In this document: one piece after another, positions 42,541-54,815 of the stretch
Numbering within the stretch: position 1 is the stretch's first letter
Layout: the number at the start of each line of letters is the position of its first letter
Assembly: GCA_947579665.1 (NCBI GenBank)
Contig: OX388345.1
Location: 36,299,849 to 36,363,848 of the forward strand
DNA length: 64,000 nt
DNA from: Sympetrum striolatum
Taxonomy: Eukaryota > Arthropoda > Insecta > Odonata > Libellulidae
Direction: 5' to 3'
The notes under the pieces: generated by a model
What the model was told of the DNA's origin: nothing
What the model saw: the letters and a program-made list of their open reading frames with translations, nothing else
Database searches by the model: none
Made by a program: the position numbers and the translations under genes

Positions 42541-43060
42541 ATTCTATTCATCATCATCATTTCCCCTTATCAAGCTCCTTCCAGGTTGGGGCATATTTTT
42601 GGTACATCTCCATCTTCCTCTATCCTTCCACCATTCCTCTTCCATGATTTTATTCCAGTTTAGGTTCTTCCTTAACACTTTTCTATGTTGTTTCAATGCA
42701 TTTTTCCTCAGTCCCCCTCTTACTCTTATCCCCTCCAGCTTGACCTCCATCATTAGTTTTGTTAATCTTTCTTCCTCTATCCTCTTCACATTTTCAAACC
42801 ATCTTAGTTTATTTTTCTCAGTTTTATCATTTAGTTTTTCGACTTTACATTCCTTTCTAACATATTCATTTATAACTTTGTTCTTCCTTGTTTTTCCTTT
42901 TCTTAATTCTTAGGAATTTAATTTCTCTTGCCTGAATACACTCCTTCGCGTTTGTCATTTTCCAGGTTTCGTCTGCATAAGTCATTATGGGTAAATAGTA
43001 AATTTTGTTCATTATCTCTTTACTTTTTCTTGGCAACTCCTTGTCCCACACAAGTTTCCT
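42541..43060 (-). pseudogene. LINE reverse-transcriptase C-terminal remnant
   Basis: Minus-strand pieces read IMTYADETWKMTNAKE with IKFLRIKKR (42866-43051), then VKRIEEERLTK ... VRGGLRKNALKQ ... RWRCTKNMPQPGRSLIRG (42544-42789). The YGSETW-like segment, RGRPRK-like segment and W-x-x-P-x-PGRS end follow the order seen in many insect LINEs. The element ends in a (CAT/ATC)n run at 42548-42560. Confidence 0.7.
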
Positions 43061-44959
43061 TATTGTATTATGCTATTGTAATTATTCTATTCCAATAACA
43101 AAAAAACTTTTTGATTCTCTGGATGAATTAGTAAAATAATAAGTTTTAATTTATAATTTGTCAGACTCATATCTTATCCCTAAATATTTAATATTCCATT
43201 TTGAGGTTGAAATATATTTTAACTGTTGAAGTTACATTAGTACAGGAAAGGGGCTTCTGACTTATGACAAATATAAAACTGCAACTTGGATAATATTACA
43301 GAAAAAATGCAAACATTCCTAGAGATCATGAATGTGGAAACTCAGTGGAAGATTGTTAGTATATTTTAATAACAGTTGTGTTATTTATTTATCTAATCAA
43401 TATGGTTTGACCTTACTTCAGGAAAAGCCATTTAATATATGAGAAAACCGAACTTGAATTTTCATCAAGATTTTTAAAAATTATCTTGTGTAATAGTATA
43501 TTTGACTTTATGATGCCTGCTAGGCCAAAACTGGTCTACCATCAAAAATTATGAGCTCGAAATTGTAATTTCGGTTTTCCCATATCTTTATCTTTTGTTA
43601 AAATGTGGTTGACTGTTAAGTGAGATGTTTCATTGCATCTTTCTCCATGCTGAGAATTTGCATTCTATTTCATTGGCTTATATTGTATTATTCTATTAAC
43701 TATCTGTCATAACACTATTTAGAATGGTATGATGTTTGGATGTTGTAAGTTTTGCTAATGGTGGTATATTTATGTCGTTGGTTATGTTTCATGCAGTACA
43801 ATTAGGTCCGGTGTATGACAAATAAGCATGTTTCTGTGATTGTACTTTTCACCATGATGAATATTAGTCCCAAGTAAGTTTTGTAATTGAGACAACCTTA
43901 AGTTTTTCCATTTTGTACTGTTCAAGGCTCCCTTCACCCTCGTGCAGTTAGGAAAATTACGAACAGATTTTCTTCTTTTGTGTTTTTAATTCAACGTCTG
44001 AATCTTTGATTCATATTTTTTGTGATTTGATACAAATAGCTTAAAATTAATTATTTATTTCTACATTTCGAACTGTTACCGATGTTTACCATGGAGATTA
44101 TTGTTGTATTATCCTATTACATTGGTTTACTTTGTTCTGTAATGGCGAAAATTAAATATAAAATAGACAGAAGATTGATGATCTGAATTTTCACTGCTTT
44201 TGCAACCATTTATTATTCACGATGGTAAGTTTACGCAGTTAAAGCAAAATATTTCCTCTTAATTTTCCCGCTGCAATCGCAAACGCATTCGATGTTTTCT
44301 TAAAATTTCCTAATTTAAATTTAACTGGCGTTCTGCTAGTTACAACTAAGAAAACAGTGTTTAACTCGTAGGCCTCTTCTGTTGGTTAAATGCAACTGCG
44401 AACCGTAAGTATTGTAGCTATAGCGCTCGTTATAATGACATATCTTGGGTTTTTCTAGCGGCTGATTCGAACTCTTTGAAAAAGTATCCTTTGAAAACGT
44501 TGAAAGGGGAATGTGAAATCCATTAATGTTTCCATAAAAAGAAGCGCGAGTTTCTAAAATGGATAGGACAGCTTGAAGTGGGCCGGCGGATAAGGATCGA
44601 GCACTCGAAGTCAATCGGACGAGGTGATAACTACGAACACCAAAAATCCATTTCCTCGGGAGAATCGGCCGTCGGATGCGGGAATTCGTAAACAGTTCAC
44701 TCACCACCACGATCTGCTTATTTTTGCCTCATTCTACTTTTTGTCACTGGTAGTACTTGTCCTAGCACTTTAAACCGAATAAAACTTATAGATCGATCGG
44801 CTAATATCAGAATGGAATATTAAATAAATACTTCCAATTTGACAATTGTTTTTCTCCAAATAAATATCCTCGAGGGATTAAAGATCATGTTGGTGTTGGA
44901 AGTATATAATATTTCCAGAAAATTTTACAAATGATGTAAATGGAGTTTGACTTAGCACA
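43061..44959. other. No confident gene; possible 5' exon boundary near 44705
   Basis: Mostly AT-rich. A CpG-richer patch at about 44560-44720 has a strong minus-strand donor GTGGTG|GTGAGTG at 44704-44705. That could end a 5' untranslated or first exon of the SLC6 gene, but no protein evidence links it. Confidence 0.3.
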
Positions 44960-45073
44960 GGAAAGCGTGCGACTTACCCAAAGGTTGTACGAGAAGAGAA
45001 AAATAGTGACTTGGCTGTCCCAGCCACTATTTTTCTCTTCTCGTACAACCTTTGGGTAAGTCGCACGTTTTCC
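44960..45073. repeat. Long hairpin, 49-bp stem with one mismatch, 16-nt loop
   Basis: The left arm is 44960-45008 and the right arm 45025-45073, complementary at 48 of 49 positions. The single mismatch would be a G-U pair in RNA. The loop is ACTTGGCTGTCCCAGC. The sequence is more GC-rich than its surroundings. It could be a foldback transposon remnant, an hpRNA locus or a recent inverted duplication; no flanking target duplication was seen. Confidence 0.75.
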
Positions 45074-45119
45074 TATATAATATTTAACTACGTAATATCA
45101 TATGTATTTAAATATAAGA

Positions 45120-45142
45120 TTCATTCATTCATTCATTCATTT
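45120..45142 (+). repeat. (ATTC)n microsatellite
   Basis: Five to six tandem ATTC units, directly after the long hairpin region. Confidence 0.8.
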
Positions 45143-47601
45143 CTTAACTCCTTGGAGTTAAGCTGCGTTTTGTGCTTCGCAAGGATTTACGAAAGAATCC
45201 ACCGGGAAAAGCAGATAGGCTGTTGACCATCCTTATTGTGTTATAGCTCTTGCGCTGACCGTATCGATATGTAATCTTATTACTGGGCACTTAAATGTGT
45301 AATATATACCTATTTGATTATGTCAAATAAATTAAATAGAGATTTTCATGAACTTAACATCTGTACTGCCATGTAAGAGTTAAAAATGGATATTATCACT
45401 TTTTGTTTAGAAGGTGGTTGAAATTTTAAAATCCTTGTGAAAATAATTATGCTCTATCGCCTGGTCACATTCTTTTGCCCTTCTCAAAGTAGAACAAATG
45501 TGATGGCCTATATTAAATTCATATCTAAATTATTTTTTAGAATACACGTAGATCAATTGACCAAGCATAAGATGCAAATGAATAAAATTCAAATTATTTT
45601 TAATTTCTCTAAAAAGTATGATATATTTCATGTTAATCCTTCAATTGCATGGACTATAATAAAAGATACTTGTGTTGAATTGGAATTTTTTATGTATTTA
45701 AATAGTTCCTGAAGTAATGTAGACTTGAACTGCCTTCACTTTTACGGAAAAGTAGTAACCGCAAATAAAAAAATATTTTCGCATCCTAAATAGCATCAAA
45801 GATAATGTATTCTTCTTAGTTATTGGTAGCATCTTATTATGATTTATTGCACATTTAGGCATCAAATCGTGAAAGAATAATTTCTACGAAAGAAATAATC
45901 AACTATTTTCGCCTCCCTCCCTCAAAATATTTTCTTTTACATCTCGTATAATTTTTCTCATTAACGCTCTTATTTTTTAATCAAATTTTTACTCTTACCG
46001 AAGTGACTTTCCTGATTTCCGGCCCGTCAGACTTTTTTCAAGTCCTTTTTTCCTTGGGAATTTTCCTGGGTGTACGCCCTTATGTGCAAAGTCACCTCAA
46101 CCCTTTCCTTGTAAGAAGTGACTTTGTTTATTTGTTTTTTGTTTTTGCTCTTGTTCTTTTTCAGAAGGTAATGGCAATCTGGCATACTTTAATACTTTTC
46201 CCCAAAATATATTTTGTTCAATTTCACTAATGCATGTTGCATATAATGAAAATATTAGTAAATATCAAATTTATCTATCCAAAATTTAGCCACAGGCTAG
46301 TGGAAGCTCATACAGTAATTGGTACATTCGATTGATGCTCACGCACGTGGATTTTTTACGAGCTTTCAGACGATGCGACAATTTATAAGTCTTCGGAAGT
46401 GATACCTAGTGGCGATTGCATATTCACGTTGAAACAGGTCGTCACCGCTTTATGTTGTCGAGCTGTCCAAATTCGTGCGCATTTTCTCCTGAAAATCCAT
46501 TCTTGATGCGACCCAAAGTCCGGTCTGGGAGAAATCGGCTTAATCGGCATTCTGCGCGTTGTTCCTTTCTCGTTCCTTTTTCCCAACCCCTCTATAGCCT
46601 TTGTGTTTCAAAACCATTTGTAAGAACATGGGTGCGACAACCCCTTGCGTAACCTTCTCCCCCATCATCCCCTCTGCACCCCGCGATCTCTACGCTTCCT
46701 CAAGCATCCGGACGGGAGAATCCTATTGATCCCTTCTCTCACCCCCTCCGACCACCACGCAAACCGTCACCCGAACTCTTTTACCATCTTTGCCCTCGCA
46801 GCAACCTCCGCGGGGACCACTTGGCGACGGGGGGCTGTGGAAGGGGACGGCGCGGATCTGGGTTGCGTTCGGATAGATTGTTAAGGAGGGCGAAACGGGG
46901 CGAGTAAAAGCGGAAAGGAAAGTGGGAGACAAGGAAAGAATACGAAAGAGTGGAGGAAAGGAGGGCAAAGGAGATGGGATGAAAATGGATGTTGTTGGGG
47001 CGATATGATAGGAAAACAGGAGCGTGCGTAGAAACTTTGATGGGGTAGAAAAGGCCGAAAGAGGGAAATATAAAACTTAAGGGGATTATGGTCACCGTGA
47101 GGTTTTTTTAGTAGCTGGTTGATTAGAGTGCATTCTAAAAACATCCAATTCAGTGTTAAAAAGTCTTAATCTTCATATCTCCATAATAATGAAAGGGTGA
47201 GCACTGATGGTTATGCCATTAAGTTAGTAAATTCACCAAAAACTATGATAACTACACTTACAGTTGGTCGAAACGTATTTCGATCTCAATGAGATCATCT
47301 TTAAGGCATGACAGACAGGAATAGACTGCCTTCATCTCTCTAATAAGTATCGTCTAAGAAATAACTCACTTGATTATGATGTGAAGTGGAGCAACATTTC
47401 TATCATTGCACGAGAATATCTTAATATGGGGTTATATTAATACGAGAATAAACACAGTTGCATGTCTTCTTAAAATACCTGTTTGCCATATTGATGTGAA
47501 AGAATTTGTATAATGCTCCTGTGTATGGATCAGTCTAATATTACGCACTATTATGAATTATTTTAAATGACCATATGTCAGGAATATAAACAAAGTTTAA
47601 A
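45143..47601. other. Non-coding, with CpG-rich and purine-rich blocks
   Basis: 46380-46870 is CpG-rich without protein similarity. 46880-47080 is a purine-rich (G/A) strand whose opposite-strand open frames are low-complexity Ser/Pro/Phe/Leu and not credible proteins. Confidence 0.4.
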
Positions 47602-47724
47602 GGGTTCCCGGATAGCCATGTGCGCAGCGCGTTAGACTTTGGTGAAAGCGCTCCCGGGTTCGATATCAGGTGGAAGCCCACGTGCGAAATGACCGAAGCT
47701 GTCAAAACACTTTTAATAGTATTA
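47602..47724 (+). repeat. tRNA-derived SINE, copy 1
   Basis: It starts GGTTCCCGGATAGCCATGTG (box A-like), and has CTCCCGGGTTCGAT (box B-like GGTTCGA). A shared body follows, with GTGCGAAATGACC and AAGCTGTC, ending AACACTTTTAATAGTATTA. It is related to copies at 49492, 54692 and 58831. It does not fold as a functional tRNA. Confidence 0.7.
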
Positions 47725-49491
47725 ATGACGTTTAATTGGCATTAATGATGACGGTTTGGCAATAGGCCTTTTATTATTGACCGTAATTATTTGTAGATGT
47801 ATGCTATGTACGCTGGATTTAAAATATTAAATAGTTTTACATTGCATATTTCTCATAAAAGATATTCAATGAAAAGAGAAAGCTAAGGAATATTAATGCT
47901 GTCTCGATTAGCCTTGCCTTCGTATAGAATATGTATCAGAGTTTCTCAGTAGAAGGCACATCAATATGCAAACATTGTATTAATCGTATAAGATACTATT
48001 GAGGGTTTATTTACATGAATGGCCGGTTTTATTATTCTGATTTGATATTTTGAAGTGGTTATTGTAAGCGGTAGAATATTAAGTTGATAGCAACGAATCC
48101 AATTATTTTCTTTTAAGTTTTAAATAATGTTTTGGTAAACTTGGGATACTATTAATTAGTAAATCGTGTAGTATTAGTTTTAACAATTAACGAACCGACA
48201 TTTTAACAAAATTATCGCCAATAGGAATGTCTTATCAGCTTGAAGTTTTAATTTTTATGGTTATTTATTATTATTACATTAATCTGCTGATAGATAGTAA
48301 TTTATTTAATCGATTAAAAGATTTTAACCGATTGGATACGGGAAAAAGTAGGTTTTACAAGAAGTTTCGTTTGATTTTAACTGGGTGCATACCTTGGAGG
48401 TGAAATATTGGAAGAAATTCCAGTGAAATTTAACTTCAACTAAACGGAATTTTTACTGCGTATAGAGTCGATAATGAGACCCATAGGAATAAAGAGAAAT
48501 AAATCATTATTATGGTTCGACACTAGTTCGGTCCAATTTTTTCCCCGTAAGATATGTATAGAGGGTTTTTTTCCGTTTTCTTTCCGACTGCCTCAAGATA
48601 AGAGAAATAAATCGAGATCGGGATTATGATAAGAGTCCAGCTGTCATTTCTTAGAAAATTCCCCCTTATGGGAGTGAATGGCAAACTCAGAACTCGTTTA
48701 AAGGTACCTCACGGAGGAAAAATCACATGAAACTTATCTCCGGTAAGCTTTCAGTTTGCAAGCAACAATTTGCTCATTTAAAATATAAGCTTGGTATTTA
48801 TTGATATCTGGGTTCATGAAATTCTCAGGAACATATCTGAATCAAGCCGAGGCATCTCATGCGATCGAATCGAGGAGAATCCCACATGATATTAGGGAGC
48901 CGGAGGAAGTTTGTCGAAGAAGTTCCATGCCTCCTCCCGACAAAAGAATCCGGAATCGGAGAACTAATAACAAGAGCATTGCCGGAATCGATCCACACTC
49001 GGATGAAGACCCTATTGCGCTCTAGAAATGTTTCATCCTCCGACGCCTGAATTCCGTTACGCGGAGCCATACATCACTCAGAAGTGGAGTGATGGAGAGG
49101 AAATCGCGGGGAGCCAAAGAGAGGAGAACATATTGCAAAGGGTATTGAGTAAAACGTCATGGACGGAGAGAGGTACCTATTTGAAGAAAGAGGAAGTAAA
49201 GAGAGTGGGTTTCTATGGGAACTGGGAGAGTGATGGTGGAGGAGAATACGATTACATGGGAAGACAAGGGATGGAGAAGGTGTCGAGCTGTATGAGGAAG
49301 GGTTTCAGACGAGATTATTAGGACGCACGGAGGAAGATGGAAACCAGGGTGAGGGTGTTAAAAGGAAAGGGATAAAATTGGAAAATGGATTGGGTTAGGG
49401 GAAGGATATGGGTAGAATAGTCAGCGATGGATATGCTTGGATTACGAGGTTGCTGACGCTGTTATAAATGAGAATTCTGTTGTTAATTGTT

Positions 49492-49571
49492 CTAGTAGTA
49501 GTATTGTTAAAAGTGCTTTGACAGCTTAGGTCATTTCGCTCCCTCTGGGAATTGAACATGGGACCGTTTAA
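49492..49571 (-). repeat. tRNA-derived SINE, copy 2 (inverted, partial)
   Basis: On the minus strand it reads a box B-like GTTCAATTCCCAGAG, then GCGAAATGACCTAAGCTGTC and AAAGCACTTTTAACAATACT. The 5' box A part is missing or too changed to see. Confidence 0.6.
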
Positions 49572-49681
49572 TTGTTCTTAATTTATAAATGTCTTAAATT
49601 ACATTATAGTAGCCCCCCAGTGCTGTTAGATTAGATTGAAAAAGTGAATGGAGTTTGAAGAATCTGGGTAAAATATTACTA

Positions 49682-49736
49682 TGGTTAGCGTTCTAACATT
49701 CTAAAACTGAAGTCCCGGGTTCGAGTCCTGGATAAC
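49682..49736 (+). repeat. tRNA-like fragment with box B
   Basis: GGTTAGCGTTCTAACATTCT resembles a box A start and AGTCCCGGGTTCGAGTCCTG contains a good box B (GGTTCGAGTCC). The body downstream does not match the four SINE copies, so it may be a second SINE family or a tRNA pseudogene. The acceptor stem is not complementary. Confidence 0.4.
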
Positions 49737-49739
49737 AAT

Positions 49740-52700
49740 GTATTTCAGGACTAGGGCATCGATGTTTATGTTCTTGCGTGTTAGTTTGTATGTAATTATT
49801 AAACCGGATACAATTGGAGGTATCTGTTTCCTGTAAAGAAATATTTAATAATTCAATATTATTATAATTATAAAATCCAGTGAAGGTTTGGATTGTAGTA
49901 CTTGGTTGCTAACGGTATTGCAAATTGGAATTTTTATGTTTTTCGCTCTTCCTTTATAAATCAGTCTTTAGTGACGTTATAGTATCCCCGGAAGGAATAT
50001 ATTAGTATACTCTTTCTCGCTACGCAGAGATTCCGGGATCGACTCGTGGTCACGGCAATCCTCCTGTCGATTTTTCACGGAAATACGAGGCTAGAGGTAT
50101 ACTCAATCTTTAATCGAGTATCACGTGTAGCAACTTGGGAAATTATAGGCGCTAGAATCGTAAAGATGGCCACATTACATTCACTCACATCATTAGACCT
50201 AGTATTACCGGCATTTATCAGCTAATCTCTCAAATCGAATCGTTATGAAATAGAGCTATCATTATTATATGAGTCATTTTATGCTAGTTAAATCAATGAT
50301 ATCACAACATGCCCGTAAAAGTTTATCGATAGGTGTTCGTTGTGTAATCCTGTTTTATTGGTAGCGATGAAGAGGCGTTTCTCTAAATACCTGTTTAAGA
50401 TCTTAGCAATAAATATTACGGATTTTTCTGATAAAATGTGTCTTGATCTTGGGCTAAGTCTAATATTACTATTCCCGGAAAAGGAATTGGTTGACAAGAT
50501 ATAGGTAATTGGTGGTAATGAGTAATTTGAAGGACTGTAAGCTTATGGCGATGAAGTTAGCAGTAAAGTAATGCGTAGGTTATGAAAATTTGTAATGGAG
50601 GATTAAACATGGAAATGGAATAGTGTTTTACCACAAAATTTGCTTCTTAAACAAAACGCAACAGTTTAGACAAATTCGGATGTAAAATTTCCCGCTGAAT
50701 CCAAATCTGCAATAAAAAATATAGGTTTGCGTTTGAAATTTCAAAGTTGGGCCTCATATCTCGTATAAGGCCCCATCGGGCCCAAAATCTGATGGGCCCA
50801 TTTGATTCCCCGGGCAAAATTACTAAAGACTCCAGTATCAGAATTCCGATTTTCTACCCGTGCGCGTAGTAAATTCGCCGTTTCCAGACTTTTGAACAAC
50901 CCTGTATAGTATTCTTTATACATATATTACATCTCACATACATTATAAATACATTATTACATGCAGTATATACGTTATTTATTACAAAATTTATCATTAT
51001 TTATTACGATATATAATTATGTATTACATACAGTATATTATATTTCATGTGTCCTTCCTGCCTGGGAAGGGGGATACCTGGATTTGGGTCCCAGACATGT
51101 TGCTACTTTTTCACTTCTTGTTTAAACATAAATAGGTAATTGGAAGAATAAAAGAAACGGTATGATAAAAGCGAGGAAAGGTTAGGATTTTTCGATTACA
51201 TAAAAACGAGGTATGAAGGATAAGGAAAGATGGAAGGAGAAAAAGGAGAAGTGATAAAAGCGCGTGGGGATCGAAGGATGTGATATACTGCGGGAAGAGG
51301 AAGGGAAGTAGGAGTGGTGAGATTGGAAGAGAAGTAGAGCAAGGATTAAGGTAAGCGGAGAAAGACGGGGAGGCAGAAAGAGGAAACAAAGATGGATTGT
51401 TAGAGAGAGAGGTTGTTTGTCGAAGAACATGGGAGTGGATAAGATGCAGGGATTAGGAGAATGAATAATGACTGTAGAAGGAAAATAAAATCTTCTAAAG
51501 GAATATTTTCCTGTTCAATTTCATACGTCAGGGGCATGCTTTAACTTCCATAAATATCATAATATTGATTAAAAATTTGGTAGGTAGGAAATCAATAGTA
51601 TATATCAATCAATAGTAGGCGAATTACTTTCCTTAGCTATAAGAAGTGGATGCTCGCATGTATGTATGTATATGTAAGAGATAGCTAACATTTAGAAACC
51701 CATGTTCCAAATTTTAAAATCTATTTCAGACATTAACAACTATTTCTTTTTAAATATTAGGTTATCGTTTACTGCATTAGTTTATTCCATGCAGAGAAAC
51801 TGTAATCTTAGATCGATTGAAAGATAAAAGACATTTTAGGGTACCTATATTAAAAAAGATGGATGGAGTTTATTAACGTTGTATTATTAGTCAATATAGT
51901 TAATATTTGGTCGTCGTGTAATAAGCTTATAGGAAAATGTTTATCAGTCTCAGAATATATGAGCTCTAACGAAAAACAATTCTGTGCATTTTAATGTAAT
52001 CTAGAATACAAACATGCGACTCCGGCATATCTTCCTTATTTATGTGATTCCCAATAGTTCATATTTATATTTATTGGTATCAATATAATGAAAATGAAAG
52101 ATAGGGCATGGCTGCGTTGAATCTGATGAAGAAGTGGAAGACTGACGAATCAGTTCATCTAATAGCATACTACGAGTTCATTTTCACTGTAGTTCTTTGT
52201 ACCATTGTTTTTGTTACCTTTATTCATTTTTACTTGTTTTATTCATAAGAATTATGTTTTAAATTGTTTTTGGTACCTTCTTTAGTTTGAAAGCTATTAT
52301 AACTCATTTAATGTATGATTTTCCCGCACGTGTTAAATGAAATATTATTATTAAGTACTAGTATAGAAATAACTAGAAATCCCAATAAGAAGATGGTATG
52401 AATTGTAATAAAGATAGCGTAAAGGATGCAAACAAATCACCGAACTACGGTAAAATACAGATTAGAATCGATGTAAACAGAGGCATTCAAACTCGTAGAA
52501 TTTCGTTCTCCGTCTCTAGAATGATATGCGAGAATATAGCCACGGGACACAAAGCCCGGGATGGAAATGCTGGTCCGATGAGAAAAGAGTGGGAGGATTC
52601 GAGTTTTGATTGCGTGGGCCAGAGTAGTAGTTGGAGATAGGGTGAAGATGACGGATGCTTAAGCATCCCAGAGGGTTGATGCGGAAGTTGGGTTCAAGGA

Positions 52701-54691
52701 ACTTGGAGGAGGAGTTTCTGCTTATACTCGCCCACATCCCAACGCTTTCCCAACCTTATCTCTCGGAAAATTTCCCCAAACGAAGCAGTTATACCTAAGA
52801 GAAAATGTTATGCCCTTACGTAGCGTTTCTCGAAGAAGCGTATTCCGTGGGAAAGGCGATTTTTTTATCTTCCTATTTTCCTTCTCCGAAGATAAGCCGG
52901 TGCTTTTAAGCCGTGTAAACGGTAATGTTTGCTAGAATATCCTCTAGTGCAAGGCGCCAGCCGTGGGCAGAATAACAGGAAATGGCACGTAAAGAAAATA
53001 GATTGTTTAAACTTTCAGCTTCACATTGAATTTAAATGAGTTGATGTATTTACGAACTATGTTTTGGGGAGGACACGATTTTGCTTAGCTTGTTCCCCTT
53101 TATCTTATATAACAATATATACAATAATGTATACCGGGTAGCATAAGATCCACGGCGTTTCCATTGTGTTGGACTTCACTCTTGTGGAACTCATCAGTGC
53201 TTCAACGAGAGGGATATCTGAAATAGTTTCTTATGCATGATATTTTATTTTAATGAAGCAATAATTAAAAATTAATAATTTAAAGTAAGATTCTTCGATA
53301 ATTTTTCTTTGTAATGCGTGTTTCGTTATCTTTGTACGTTCAGATTTTGCGAGCTGAATTTCTATAGAACAAATAAGAAAAGCTCAGTTTTTTCTTCTGT
53401 TTCATCTTCTATTATAACCTAAAAGTCATCGGAAATTTTAAGACATATTGTTGTAATTTAAGTACAGTTTGATTTATCTCTGATTTACGATAACTAGAAA
53501 TTTATTTCCTAAGTATATTATTATGTTAAATGTTCAATGTACTGCGTTACCCTTTTTACAAATATTTTAAAAATAAAAGAACTGTTAATTATATTCTAAT
53601 AATATAATTAGGTAGGCGATTATGGGTGTCTTATCACTACGATATTTTATTGAAATTTTTGTAAATAATTTGGAGGTATTCAACCACACGCTAACTAAAC
53701 TGGAAACAATTTTTTATTTTTCGCTAACGAGCAATTCGACTCTAACTACGGTGCATCGATCTTTGATTGGCGGAAATTGCGTGCAAATTGAGTAAGGTAG
53801 TTCTCGAGATAAATCAATCAATATGTGTTTACGACCTATTTGGCTGGACGACGGAATCAGAGATTTCATTAAAAAGTTGATCGGGAGAACATTTCCCCAA
53901 TTTTTCCCCGAGGCGAGAATGGGAAGGCAAGGGATTGATTAGTTCCCGGGATTCTTCAGCCCATATCCAGCCATACGACTCTCATAACGGGAAGGATCCC
54001 TCGTCGAGCACTCCCGAGATGGAGGGCAGATAGTCGTGAAAAGTGTATATCGCCCGATTGACTTGAATAATGAGAGGGGCGTTGTTTGATTGGTCGGTGA
54101 AGTATGCGAAGTCGGAAATGGCAGCTTCGACGAGGGTCGGTTGTCTCCCCGCCGTTGGCTGACTGGGTGTCGTTATGCTCTGGATTGAGCGGAGGGGGAA
54201 GAGGGTTTGAGGTTATATTTTTACGAGGGTGCCGTGGCGATGATGGAAATGGCTACTGAGGGATTCGAGAACGAGCTACACTCGCAGGAAATTCACCTCG
54301 AGAGTTTGCGGGATCATAACCGGGCGCGGCAATTAATATAACGGCCGAGTATGACTGCCGACTTGATCGCGCGAATTTAGGGGAATTTAATTTATTGAGC
54401 CATTCAGAGGAAGGGGTAATTGATTTTCTGTCGGTGAAACGGGGTGTATTTCTGTATGTTCAGTGGTGGAATGGTAGAGTTTTTGCTGAGGTAAGCTGAC
54501 ACGGTAGTTTGAATCCGATATGAGGTGTTTCAATCTAAGCTGCTTTAACTTATTAGGATGATATCTCAGTAAAAGTAAATTCTTTCTTCTCTAGATCGAC
54601 TTCAGAATTGTACGCACCAGTTCTTGGTAGTTAAATATTAATGACCATAGCATTGCTGACATACTATATTTTTATCATCATTTCAAAAATT
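49740..54691. other. Non-coding, no gene recognised
   Basis: Purine-rich strand at 51120-51480, and patches with higher CpG at 52500-52900 and 53700-54500. No exon with protein similarity or clear splice pairing was found on either strand. Confidence 0.4.
50741..50905 (-). repeat. Possible transposon end (GTTGTTCAAAAGTC)
   Basis: Read on the minus strand, the segment begins TATACAGGGTTGTTCAAAAG and runs into a GC-rich stretch with repeated GATGGGCC(C) and GGGCC words. The TACAGGG..TTCAAAAGT end is reminiscent of mariner or LINE boundaries, but no second end was found. Confidence 0.3.
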
Positions 54692-54815
54692 GGGCTTCCG
54701 GATAGTCAAATGACTGCGAGTTTGCCTTTGGTAAAGCGGTCCCGGGTTCGATTCTCTGTGGGAACCAATGTACGAAATGACCTAAGCTGTCGAAGCACTT
54801 TTAACTATATTACTG
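54692..54815 (+). repeat. tRNA-derived SINE, copy 3
   Basis: It starts GGGCTTCCGGATAGTCAAAT, has GGTCCCGGGTTCGATTC (box B) and ends AAATGACCTAAGCTGTCGAA then GCACTTTTAACTATATTACT. It closely matches the copies at 47602 and 58831. Confidence 0.7.

Noticed and set aside
42599..42913. 104-codon plus-strand open frame
   Set aside because: It lies opposite the minus-strand LINE RT remnant and is a shadow of it.
44336..44710. 124-codon open frame, minus strand
   Set aside because: It has no ATG start (it opens on GTG), no recognisable motif, and a strong splice donor lies just inside it.
46723..47144. Overlapping minus-strand open frames of 80-104 codons
   Set aside because: They arise from a one-sided purine-rich tract; the proteins are low-complexity Ser/Phe/Pro/Leu and several frames are open at once.
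47602..47680. tRNA gene
   Set aside because: Boxes A and B are present, but the acceptor arms do not pair and the sequence repeats with a shared SINE body elsewhere.
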